Under the pieces are notes generated by a model. The model saw only the letters and a list, made by a program, of their open reading frames with translations. It ran no database searches and was not told the origin of the DNA. From assembly GCA_017852395.1 (NCBI GenBank), contig JAFMLE010000013.1, positions 1 through 62,277 of the forward strand: a DNA stretch of 62,277 nucleotides, written 5' to 3'. The position numbers and the translations under genes were made by a program. Below, piece after piece: positions 16,952 through 24,457 of this stretch; within the stretch, counting starts at the first letter, position 1, and every line of letters starts with the position of its first letter. The DNA is from Flavobacteriaceae bacterium. Its GTDB lineage: Bacteria; Bacteroidota; Bacteroidia; Flavobacteriales; Flavobacteriaceae.

Positions 16952-17287
16952 TTACATACTCAATTTATCATGTAAATTCATCATTTGAACACCATGAACT
17001 AAAGCAGCACCACTCTTAATAGCAGCACCTACATGTACGGCCTCCATCATTTCTTCTTTTTCAATTCCGCGCTGCAAGCCATCTTTGGTGTATGCGTCGA
17101 TGCAATAGGGGCACTGTACAACATGCGCCACGGCAAGTGCGATCAATGATTTTTCACGAGCAGATAACGCCCCTTCTTTGAAAACGGCGTTATAATATTC
17201 AAAAAATTTGTCACCCAATTCGGGGCTCCAGTTCGTGATGTCTTTAAATTTTTTTAAGTCTTCGGGTTGATAATAGCCTTTTTTCAT
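16952..17287 (-). CDS. AhpD/CMD-like protein associated with arsenosugar biosynthesis
   Basis: A 111-residue carboxymuconolactone-decarboxylase/AhpD-fold protein. The redox pair CPYC (Cys59, Cys62) and Glu45 are present; the histidine that usually follows the pair (CxxCxxxH) is Tyr66 here. Such proteins act as small peroxidases or thiol-disulfide reductants, and this subtype recurs next to arsS. A role in reducing arsenic(V) intermediates or protecting the arsenic(III) state is plausible inference. I start at ATG 17287; the longer frame to 17323 adds twelve residues without family support. Confidence 0.85.
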   Translation of the reverse strand: MKKGYYQPEDLKKFKDITNWSPELGDKFFEYYNAVFKEGALSAREKSLIALAVAHVVQCPYCIDAYTKDGLQRGIEKEEMMEAVHVGAAIKSGAALVHGVQMMNLHDKLSM

Positions 17288-17349
17288 AGTGTGAAACATA
17301 ACGTTTAAAGATACACAAATCAAAACATCGCCCTGTAATTTTTATACAA

Positions 17350-17636
17350 ATGAATTTTTATAATTTAGTAGTGAATTATTTCATTTTTCTATTACTATTT
17401 ATGCTTGTACCGCCATTAATATATATATCAGCTACAATAGCGTCAATATTTAATTTCATTTCAAATCATATGGAATGGTTTTTTTTGACTTTAATGGTAA
17501 CGCAACTCCGGATATCATGAATACCGTAGCCAGACAGGTACAGTATAATGGTGTTAATCAAGGTATTAGAGTCCAGTTAGAAGATACTGAAGGGGCAACT
17601 TCGAGCTCATTTGATGTAACTGCTGGAAGCAATTAA
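17350..17636 (+). pseudogene. Frame-broken small gene with T8 tract
   Basis: A first frame starts at ATG 17350 and encodes a very hydrophobic N terminus (MNFYNLVVNYFIFLLLF) reaching a TGA at 17518-17520. A second frame, open from 17454 to a TAA at 17634-17636, encodes a polar stretch (DFNGNATPDIMN then VQLEDTEGATSSSFDV) that reads like real protein. The frames meet at eight T residues (17479-17486); a -1 shift there would give one protein of about 95 residues with a leader-like start. A terminator follows directly. I do not recognise the product; it may be a decayed secreted protein, a sequencing slip or a true frameshift. Confidence 0.4.
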
Positions 17637-17694
17637 CCCACCCTCTACCTCCTATCCCCATTGTATTTCATGGGGATAGTCAGGGTGGGTTTTT
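17636..17694 (+). terminator. Strong bipartite intrinsic terminator
   Basis: Outer arms ACCCACCCT (17636-17644) and AGGGTGGGT (17682-17690) plus inner arms TATCCCCAT (17653-17661) and ATGGGGATA (17670-17678), an 8-nt loop and a five-T tail. It overlaps the last base of the broken gene's stop codon. Such a strong site argues that a transcribed gene ended here. Confidence 0.85.
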
Positions 17695-17860
17695 ATGAAT
17701 TGGATTATTTTCAATACCACTTAGAGTATTCTAAATATCCTGAGACTTCGTAGTAACAACCAATCACCTTAGTAAATCAAAGAAACATTGAACCTCAGGT
17801 AACGGAAACTGTTAAAAGGACCCACTAAAAACCCTCTCGACTATCTTTCACCCAAATCAA

Positions 17861-17952
17861 GAGGGAAACCAATATGGTTTTTTAAACTCTCCTTATCTCT
17901 TATGTTTGATCTTTTTAAAAGAGAGAAACCCGAAGGTTTTTTTAAAAACTCC
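17861..17952 (+). repeat. Two direct-repeat hairpin units, 60 bp apart
   Basis: Units at 17861-17892 and 17921-17952 share the plan GAG(G/A)GAAACC, a 4-5 nt loop, GGTTTTTT, A-rich bases and CTCC. Each folds as a 5-bp AAACC/GGTTT hairpin with a T run, so each looks like a weak intrinsic terminator. The loops differ (AATAT versus CGAA) while the stems are kept, which suggests selection on structure or a recent duplication. Function unknown; they lie upstream of the arsenosugar operon. Confidence 0.5.
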
Positions 17953-18144
17953 ATAAGTCGTTCTTAAAAAAGAACGATGCTGTATAAAAAATGGTAATAG
18001 TATTGTGAAAGAAATATCTAATGTCTAGATCTATTAAAGATAGAAAAAAAACCTCAAAATCAATAAGAAAACACCCATATAAATAGGGTATTCTGATAAA
18101 AGTTTAATGCCTTGTAAAAACAAAAAAGGTAGTAACTTCATAGC

Positions 18145-18747
18145 ATGCAAAGCTTGCTACTCATATTTACCAAAAACCCAACCTTAGGTAAAGTAAAAAC
18201 CCGACTTGCCAAAGACATTGGACCATCACGTGCTTTAAAAATACACCAGGCACTGGTTCAAAAAACGCAACAAGCCATCGCGCCGCTTCCCTTTAAAAAA
18301 GCATTATTTTACAGCGATTTTATACCAAAGGACGACACGTGGTCGCCCCATGTCGATTATCGTAAAGTTCAGGAGGGTAAGGACTTAGGTCAACGCATGG
18401 AAGCTGCCTTTGACTGGGGCTTTTCACATGGATATCGCAACATAATCATCATCGGCACTGATCTTTGGGAAATCAACACCGAAATTATTCATCACGCTTT
18501 TGCTGTATTAGAAAAAAACCATACTGTTATAGGACCTGCCAAAGACGGAGGATATTATCTTCTGGGGCTCAATAAAAAACACCCCGAAATTTTTAGAAAT
18601 AAAAACTGGGGCTGGGAAACCGTTTTAGAAGACACCCTCCAAGACCTCAAACCCCAAAAACCAATACTGCTGGCAGAAAAAAATGACATCGATTACCTCG
18701 ACGATGTCCGAGAATTTCCAGAACTTGAAAGCCTTTTGAAACCCTAG
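18145..18747 (+). CDS. TIGR04282-type arsenosugar transferase (nucleotidyltransferase fold)
   Basis: A 200-residue protein of the DUF2064/TIGR04282 group, named as a glycosyltransferase associated with arsenosugar loci. It opens LLLIFTKNPTLGKVKTRLA, the G-x-x-K-T-R-L phosphate loop shared with CofC/MobA-type nucleotidyltransferases, and has IIGTDLWEI and PAKDGGYYLLGL, the usual GT-A nucleotide and metal sites, then DIDYLDD. It is the first gene of the plus-strand operon, 20 nt before the phosphorylase gene. The nucleotidyltransferase-like fold means it may activate a sugar phosphate rather than transfer a sugar; that is inference. Confidence 0.85.
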   Translation: MQSLLLIFTKNPTLGKVKTRLAKDIGPSRALKIHQALVQKTQQAIAPLPFKKALFYSDFIPKDDTWSPHVDYRKVQEGKDLGQRMEAAFDWGFSHGYRNIIIIGTDLWEINTEIIHHAFAVLEKNHTVIGPAKDGGYYLLGLNKKHPEIFRNKNWGWETVLEDTLQDLKPQKPILLAEKNDIDYLDDVREFPELESLLKP

Positions 18748-18767
18748 TTTATTGAAATCTGCAACAC

Positions 18768-19586
18768 ATGATTAGCAAAATAGAAGTCCTTCAAAACTAT
18801 ATTAACTCCAAAAAACTTCCACAAGCCCCCCTAGGAATAATACTTGGGACAGGACTCGAATCATTAGTAGAACAGATGGATATAGAACATGAAATTCCTT
18901 ATGAATCACTTCCACACTTTCCTGTCCCTACTGTGGCTTTTCATACTGGAAAATTACTTTTCGGCTACTGGCAAGGACACCCCCTCTGGGTATGTCAAGG
19001 AAGATTTCACCTATACGAAGGCCATACGCTATTTGACATTACTTTGCCCGTCCGGACATTGGCGCTTTTGGGCGTCAAAACACTTTGGATTAGCAATGCT
19101 GCAGGTGCAATCAATCCCAATTTTAAAAAAGGAGAGCTCATGTTGATCAAAGATCACATCAATTTGCAAGGGGGGTCACCACTTGCTTATCAAGGTATCG
19201 ACAAACTGGGCCCCCGCTTTGTTGATATGAGCACACCCTATGATCGTACACTTCAAAGTCGGTTTATTTCACAAGCAAAAAACAACAAGATCACCTTGCA
19301 CCAAGGAGTCTATGCCGCAGTAGTTGGCCCTCAATTAGAGACTGCAGCAGAATACCGCTATCTAAAAATTATCGGTACCGATGCTGTTGGCATGTCAACG
19401 GTCCCAGAAGTTATTGTTGCACGACAATTGGACCTGAATGTGGCCGCATTTTCTGTACTTACGGACGAATGTAACCCTGAAGATTTGCACCCCATAGATA
19501 TTCCGGATATCATGGCGCAAGCCAAAAAAGGTGAAACGCAACTATTATCCCTTTTAGCGGGTTATTTAGACCAATATAACCAATGA
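18768..19586 (+). CDS. Purine nucleoside phosphorylase (class I) in the arsenosugar operon
   Basis: A 272-residue trimeric-type purine nucleoside phosphorylase, which splits purine nucleosides with phosphate to give base and ribose-1-phosphate. Signatures are IILGTGLE (phosphate loop), CQGRFHLYEGH, ISNAAGAINPNF, GVYAAVVGPQLETAAE, the VGMSTVPE segment and TDECNP with the purine-binding Asn region. It lies between the TIGR04282 gene (20 nt) and arsM (24 nt), so it is probably co-transcribed. In this context its substrate could be the arsenic-substituted 5'-deoxyadenosine made by ArsS; ordinary purine salvage is the alternative. Confidence 0.93.
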   Translation: MISKIEVLQNYINSKKLPQAPLGIILGTGLESLVEQMDIEHEIPYESLPHFPVPTVAFHTGKLLFGYWQGHPLWVCQGRFHLYEGHTLFDITLPVRTLALLGVKTLWISNAAGAINPNFKKGELMLIKDHINLQGGSPLAYQGIDKLGPRFVDMSTPYDRTLQSRFISQAKNNKITLHQGVYAAVVGPQLETAAEYRYLKIIGTDAVGMSTVPEVIVARQLDLNVAAFSVLTDECNPEDLHPIDIPDIMAQAKKGETQLLSLLAGYLDQYNQ

Positions 19587-19610
19587 TTTTTGTACTTTTA
19601 AAAGAAAGAC

Positions 19611-20579
19611 ATGGGTTATTTAGATACCACTCACAACCTCTACAAACAAGCAGCGCTAACACCAGATGTTGGCTTGTGCTGTACCACCACCCCTGTTTGG
19701 CAATTTCCAGGACTTCACATACCAACACGAATGCTGGAAATGAACTACGGTTGTGGCAGTACGGTTCATCCTAGAGACCTTATCAATAATCCCAAAATTT
19801 TATACGTTGGCGTAGGTGGTGGAATGGAACTGCTCCAATTTTCGTATTTCTCCAGACAAAAAGACGGTGTTATTGGTGTTGATGTCGTAGATGAAATGCT
19901 GGACGCTGCACAACAAAATTTTAAAGAAGCTGAAAAAAAGAACTCTTGGTTTTCTACTGATTATGTCCGTTTAGAAAAAGGAGATGCGCTAGCACTTCCG
20001 GTTGCTGACAACAGCATAGATGTTGCTGCCCAAAATTGCTTGTTCAATATTTTTAAAACCGATGAGCTCAAAAAGGCCTTAAAAGAAATGTATCGTGTGC
20101 TAAAGCCCCATGGTCGCCTGGTTATGAGCGATCCCGTTTGCGAACAACCTATGGGCCAAAATCTTCGTAACGACGAGCGCCTCAGAGCGTTGTGTCTCTC
20201 AGGAGCATTGCCGCTTAATGACTACCTAGAACTCCTCACCGAAGTTGGTTTTGGCACCCTCGAAGTGCGTGCCAAACGACCCTATCGAATCCTTGACCCC
20301 AAACACTACCCGACCGATCAAACGATTTATGTAGAAAGTGTCGAGGTCTGTGCTATCAAAGACCCCATGCCCCAAGATGGTCCTTGTATTTTTACTGGTA
20401 AAGCAGCTATTTTTTTTGGCGAAGCTCCCTATTTTGATGATCAAAAAGGGCATGTTCTGATGCAAAATCAACCTTTGGCAGTTTGTGACAAAACAGCTGC
20501 TGCATTGCAAGCGCTTAACCGTGAAGACCTATTTATATCTCCCGCTACCTACCATTACGATGGTGGCGGTTGTTGCTAA
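19611..20579 (+). CDS. arsM: Arsenosugar biosynthesis arsenite methyltransferase ArsM
   Basis: A 322-residue SAM-dependent methyltransferase of the arsenosugar-specific ArsM group. Cys pair 23-24 (GLCCTTT) and MNYGCGS precede the SAM loop ILYVGVGGGMEL (64-75), then GVDVVDEML and QNCLFNIF. Cys195 in LCLSGAL matches the conserved arsenic-binding position of ArsM enzymes. The protein ends in Cys321-Cys322 after a glycine-rich stretch. It would methylate arsenite to di- or trimethyl arsenicals that ArsS then adenosylates. A DUF547 gene follows 9 nt later. Confidence 0.93.
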   Translation: MGYLDTTHNLYKQAALTPDVGLCCTTTPVWQFPGLHIPTRMLEMNYGCGSTVHPRDLINNPKILYVGVGGGMELLQFSYFSRQKDGVIGVDVVDEMLDAAQQNFKEAEKKNSWFSTDYVRLEKGDALALPVADNSIDVAAQNCLFNIFKTDELKKALKEMYRVLKPHGRLVMSDPVCEQPMGQNLRNDERLRALCLSGALPLNDYLELLTEVGFGTLEVRAKRPYRILDPKHYPTDQTIYVESVEVCAIKDPMPQDGPCIFTGKAAIFFGEAPYFDDQKGHVLMQNQPLAVCDKTAAALQALNREDLFISPATYHYDGGGCC

Positions 20580-20588
20580 GTTCTCAAC

Positions 20589-21293
20589 ATGAAAAACCCA
20601 CTCAAGATTATTTTATGTTTTTTTTTGACCAGCACAATTGCCTATGCCCAAAAAAGCAGACATGAAGTTTGGGCGCAACAACTGCAACGGTATGTTAGTC
20701 CGTCAGGACAAGTAAATTATTTTGAGTGGAAAAAAGAACAGCCGCTGCTAGATAATTATATTAAAAGCCTTGAAGCAGCTACCCCCAAACCGCATTGGCA
20801 AAAAAATGAAAAACTTGCCTTTTGGATTAATGCCTACAATGCATTGACCGTGCAATTGATTCTAAATAACCCCACCGTGAGCAGTATCAAAGAAATCAAA
20901 AATCCTTGGGACACTCCTCTGTTTTGGTCCAATGGAGAACACCTTAGCCTTGGCGATATCGAACATCAAATACTAAGAAAACTCAACGAGCCACGAATTC
21001 ATTTTGCCATCAATTGCGCTTCGGCATCCTGCCCAAAATTGTCCCAAGAACCCTATACCCCCAGAGGTTTAGAACAACAACTCCAAAAAGCAACCACCGA
21101 TTTTTTGTGCGATACAACCCGGAACCAACTGGCCAAAGAGCAACTCAAACTATCTAAAATATTTCTTTGGTTTTCAGAAGATTTTGGAAGCAAAAGCGAT
21201 TTAATTCGATTTATAAAGCAATACACCCACCAAGAAATTAATCCGGATGTACGCATCAGATATCTAAAATATAACTGGGCGCTCAATGACTAA
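20589..21293 (+). CDS. Secreted DUF547 protein in the arsenosugar operon
   Basis: A 234-residue protein with a signal peptide (about residues 1-20, ending IAYAQ) and a DUF547 domain: KLAFWINAYNALTVQLI, IEHQILR, HFAINCASASCPKLS. DUF547 has no assigned activity; the conserved Asn-Cys and Cys pair could be catalytic, and a cysteine-protease-like relation has been suggested for related folds, which I cannot test. It overlaps the next gene by eight bases, so it belongs to the operon. Its export suggests that a late step or the acceptor is in the periplasm. Confidence 0.85.
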   Translation: MKNPLKIILCFFLTSTIAYAQKSRHEVWAQQLQRYVSPSGQVNYFEWKKEQPLLDNYIKSLEAATPKPHWQKNEKLAFWINAYNALTVQLILNNPTVSSIKEIKNPWDTPLFWSNGEHLSLGDIEHQILRKLNEPRIHFAINCASASCPKLSQEPYTPRGLEQQLQKATTDFLCDTTRNQLAKEQLKLSKIFLWFSEDFGSKSDLIRFIKQYTHQEINPDVRIRYLKYNWALND

Positions 21294-21978
21294 AAAAGGG
21301 GTTTCTATCATCCTACCCGTATGGAACGAAGTTGATGCCATACCCGCTTTATTAGACCAATTGGCCACAATCCACGCCTTTGATTATGAAATCCTATTTG
21401 TCGATGGTGGCAGTAACGATGGTAGTAAAACCCTACTAAAAAGGCATTCAGAAGTACTATTTATCGAATCACAAAAAGGGCGTGCTCATCAACTCAATGC
21501 AGGAGCACGAAGGGCAAAATTTGAATGGCTCTACTTTTTGCACGTAGACAGCACGCTGCCCACAGATTTTGATCTTCAATTGCGCACGGCCATGAATGAT
21601 CCGCAACAAGCTGCCTGCTTTAGAATGCAATTTGATCATAAGCATCCTCTTTTACGGTTATCGGCCTATTTTACAAAATTCAATTTTTTGAGTTGTCGTG
21701 GTGGCGATCAATCCTTGTTAATCCATCGGCACTTTTTTGAAAATCTCGGAGGATTTGATCCCAAATTTAGCGTTTGCGAAGACCTTGACCTGATCAAAAA
21801 AATCTATAGGCACGGCCGGTTAAAAGTGCTATCGGGGCCCTTGATTACAGCAACACGTCGTTTTGAGAAAAATGGTGTACTCTATTTACTTTTTCATTTT
21901 GGAATAATACACATTTTACATGCTATGGGCACACACCCAAACCGACTTAAGCGGTATTATGATTACTTTGTAGTTTAG
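21286..21978 (+). CDS. TIGR04283-type arsenosugar glycosyltransferase
   Basis: A 230-residue GT-A (GT2-like) transferase of the TIGR04283 group that travels with ArsS. It shows ISIILPVWNEVDAI at the N terminus, FVDGGSNDGS, ESQKGRAHQLNAGA, and the D-x-D-like LHVDS, then RGGDQSLLIHR and EDLDLIKKIYRHG. A hydrophobic tail (about 200-215) suggests membrane association. It probably transfers the arseno-ribose, or a sugar onto it; the acceptor is unknown. Its stop is 4 nt from the convergent small membrane gene. Confidence 0.87.
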   Translation: MTKKGVSIILPVWNEVDAIPALLDQLATIHAFDYEILFVDGGSNDGSKTLLKRHSEVLFIESQKGRAHQLNAGARRAKFEWLYFLHVDSTLPTDFDLQLRTAMNDPQQAACFRMQFDHKHPLLRLSAYFTKFNFLSCRGGDQSLLIHRHFFENLGGFDPKFSVCEDLDLIKKIYRHGRLKVLSGPLITATRRFEKNGVLYLLFHFGIIHILHAMGTHPNRLKRYYDYFVV

Positions 21979-21982
21979 AAAT

Positions 21983-22174
21983 TTACATCATGCCAATGGC
22001 TAGATAGTATAATCCAAAAATGAGTACGTATAAAATTCCACAGGAAATCAAGAAAATCAAAACGTATAAGGCAAATGAAAACCAATCAAAGCCGCTATCA
22101 AATTCTCTTTTGATACGCAAAAAAATTAGAATACTTAAGAATACATAAATTACGGATAGGAATATTAACATCAT
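21983..22174 (-). CDS. Small two-span membrane protein, unrecognised
   Basis: A 63-residue open frame starting with two ATGs, 15 nt behind mscS and on the same strand. It encodes two hydrophobic segments (about 3-18 and 34-58) separated by the polar hinge RIKREFDSGFDW. I do not recognise a family. The close spacing to mscS and the clean hydrophobic-polar-hydrophobic plan favour a real gene, but the AT-rich sequence could give such a frame by chance. Confidence 0.5.
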   Translation of the reverse strand: MMLIFLSVIYVFLSILIFLRIKREFDSGFDWFSFALYVLIFLISCGILYVLIFGLYYLAIGMM

Positions 22175-22189
22175 TGAGGCTTTAGGTGA

Positions 22190-23077
22190 CTATTTTACTG
22201 GAGCAGTATGTAGGACACGTTGTGGAAAGGGAATTTCAATTTTGGCAAGATCAAGTGCTTTTTTACATTCTTCAAGTAATCCAAAATAGGCCTCCCAATA
22301 CATTGTTGGCGGGACATAGCAACGAACTGCCATCACCACTGATGAGTCCGCGAGGGTCAAAACCCCTACAAAAGGAGCTGGGTCTTCCAATACACGCTTG
22401 TCATCTTGGAGTACTTGCAACAGCACTTTTTTGGCTTGAGTTACAGACGCATTGTAAGCAATGCCGATCTCAAGATCGACACGTATTTTCATGGCTGTTG
22501 TATAGTTGGTCAACGCTTCGTTACTCAAATTACTATTGGGTAGCAAAACCGTTTTATTGTCTGGTGTAAGCATACGAGTCATAAAAATTTGAATTTCTTG
22601 AACCGTACCAATATATCCCTGAGCTTCGATCACATCACCTACCTTGAAGGGTTTGAATAATAAAATCATAACCCCTCCAGCAAAATTTTGAACTGTCCCG
22701 CTCAAAGCCATACCAATGGCCAATCCCAAAGCTCCTAAAACTGCGATAAAGGAAGTCATTGTGATGCCCAACATAGAAAGTATGGTGATGAACAACATGA
22801 TTTTGAGCAACACGCCAACCAAGCTGGTCAAAAAAAGTTTCAAAGACACTTCCATTCGACTTCGCTCAAAAAGCATGCGCAACATACGCACCATCATTTT
22901 GATCAACCACCAACCCACAATCAATGTGGCTAAGGCAGTCAAAATTCTGGGACCATATTGAATAAATAACTTTTTTAAAAGCTCAAAAACCCAATCGGCG
23001 TTGAGTGAAGATAGTTCCCATTCGGAAGAAACTAAAGCAATAAAATGAGTTTGGAAAACAAGAAAAAGAGAATTCAT
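22190..23077 (-). CDS. Small-conductance mechanosensitive channel (MscS family)
   Basis: A 295-residue MscS homologue. Three N-terminal spans lead into the pore helix with AVLGALGLAIGMALSGTVQNFAGG, followed by the beta domain start FKVGDVIEAQGYIGTVQEI and the C-terminal alpha/beta part with PNSNLSNEAL. It releases solutes when membrane tension rises during osmotic downshift. Start at ATG 23077; the longer frame adds ten residues with no support. It is transcribed away from the flavin oxidoreductase gene. Confidence 0.92.
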   Translation of the reverse strand: MNSLFLVFQTHFIALVSSEWELSSLNADWVFELLKKLFIQYGPRILTALATLIVGWWLIKMMVRMLRMLFERSRMEVSLKLFLTSLVGVLLKIMLFITILSMLGITMTSFIAVLGALGLAIGMALSGTVQNFAGGVMILLFKPFKVGDVIEAQGYIGTVQEIQIFMTRMLTPDNKTVLLPNSNLSNEALTNYTTAMKIRVDLEIGIAYNASVTQAKKVLLQVLQDDKRVLEDPAPFVGVLTLADSSVVMAVRCYVPPTMYWEAYFGLLEECKKALDLAKIEIPFPQRVLHTAPVK

Positions 23078-23149
23078 ATTGTAAGATTTGGTCCTATAAA
23101 GGTACAAATGTTGCAGGAGTTCTCCAATTATTTTTTACCTTGAACTACC

Positions 23150-24457
23150 ATGAAAAAGACACCCCAGCCTATACTAATTATTGGAAATGGAATTGCAGGA
23201 ATCACTCTGGCAATTCAGCTTCGAAAAAGAAGCAATCTACCGATCATAGTAGTTTCTGACGAGCATCCTTACTTTTTTTCAAGGACGGCATTGATGTATG
23301 TATATATGGGCCATATGAAATGGGAACACCTACAACCCTATGAGGCCTCTTTTTGGGACGATAATAAAATCACTTTGATACACGAACGTATAACAGGTCT
23401 AAATTCGTCAAAAAAAGAAGTCATTTTAGCAACAGATCAGCGTCTGAGTTATAGAAGTCTAGTCCTTGCAACAGGATCTAAACCCAATAGATTGGATCTA
23501 CCAGGCATCAACGCACTCGGTGTGCAAGGCTTGTATCACAAAAAGGATTTGGAGCAACTCGAAAGATTGACCCCTTCCATACAATCGGCAGTGGTTGTAG
23601 GCGGTGGACTTATTGGAGTTGAACTTGCAGAAATGCTTCACAGCCGGGGTATTGAAGTACATTTTTTGATTCGAGAAAATGCATTTTGGAACACCATCCT
23701 TCCCAAGGAAGAGGCCCAAATGATTGGCGCTCATATCGAAGCACATGGCGTCAAATTATATTGCAACACCGAGCTAAAAGCTATCGAAACAGATGCGGAG
23801 AATCGTGTTAGAGGCGTCATCACCCACAAAGAAGAACAACTCCCCTGTCAATTTGTGGGGCTCACAATTGGTGTACACCCCAATATAGACTGTTTTAGAA
23901 ACAGTGGTCTCGAAACGGATCGCGGAATTCTAGTCGATGAACAATTGACAACCAACCTACCCGATGTCTATGCTATTGGAGATTGCGCCCAACTGCGCAA
24001 TCCGCCGAAAGGTCGCAAAGCCACAGAGGCTGTATGGTATAGCGGTAGAATGATGGGTGAAACCCTGGCAGAAACCCTTAGTGGAAACCCCCAGACCTAC
24101 ACTCCGGGACCTTGGTTTAATTCAGCAAAATTTTTTGATATAGAATACCAAACCTACGGTTTGGTTGGTCCTCAAGAAACGGCTATCGAAGCACACTGGT
24201 ATTGGCAGCATCCCAAACAAAATTGTTCCTTTCGAGTGGCTTACAACAAAGCAAACCGTCAGTTTTTGGGTGTCCACAGTCTAGGCATTCGACTACGACA
24301 CAAAATTTTTCATCAATGGTTGCTCAACGAGAAGTCTATAGATCAAGTTATGGAAGCGTTGACCCAAGCACATTTTGATGCCGAATTTTCTACCATCCAT
24401 CTAAAAACAATCCAAGCCGCTTATTTTAAAAACAGATTGCAAACTACCCAGAAATGA
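23150..24457 (+). CDS. FAD-dependent pyridine nucleotide-disulfide-type oxidoreductase
   Basis: A 435-residue flavoprotein with an N-terminal FAD site LIIGNGIAGITLA, the ATG loop LVLATGSKPNRL, a second nucleotide site VVVGGGLIGVELAEML, and DVYAIGDCAQL. It resembles NADH-dependent rubredoxin/nitrite reductase-type enzymes. No redox-active Cys pair is visible near the FAD loop, so electrons likely leave to a partner protein; the next gene, a membrane 4Fe-4S protein overlapping by four bases, is the obvious candidate. In this cluster the pair may supply electrons for arsenic reduction; that link is inference. Confidence 0.85.
   Translation: MKKTPQPILIIGNGIAGITLAIQLRKRSNLPIIVVSDEHPYFFSRTALMYVYMGHMKWEHLQPYEASFWDDNKITLIHERITGLNSSKKEVILATDQRLSYRSLVLATGSKPNRLDLPGINALGVQGLYHKKDLEQLERLTPSIQSAVVVGGGLIGVELAEMLHSRGIEVHFLIRENAFWNTILPKEEAQMIGAHIEAHGVKLYCNTELKAIETDAENRVRGVITHKEEQLPCQFVGLTIGVHPNIDCFRNSGLETDRGILVDEQLTTNLPDVYAIGDCAQLRNPPKGRKATEAVWYSGRMMGETLAETLSGNPQTYTPGPWFNSAKFFDIEYQTYGLVGPQETAIEAHWYWQHPKQNCSFRVAYNKANRQFLGVHSLGIRLRHKIFHQWLLNEKSIDQVMEALTQAHFDAEFSTIHLKTIQAAYFKNRLQTTQK

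Larger units (their letters stand above)
17324..18144. other. 0.8 kb AT-rich gap inside the arsenosugar cluster
   Basis: The only long gene-poor stretch in the window. It separates the minus-strand arsS unit from the plus-strand transferase-PNP-arsM operon, so it must hold both promoters, although I find no clean TTTG/TAnnTTTG pair on either strand. It contains a frame-broken small gene, a strong terminator, two repeated AAACC/GGTTT hairpins, a 6-bp hairpin CGTTCT/AGAACG (17959-17976) and a small ACCC/GGGT repeat (18074-18094 region). The rest looks non-coding. Confidence 0.7.

Noticed and set aside
18768-19586. Phosphorylase as a chance housekeeping neighbour
   Set aside because: Not rejected outright, but its position between two arsenosugar genes with gaps of only 20 and 24 nt makes chance less likely; kept as a finding.
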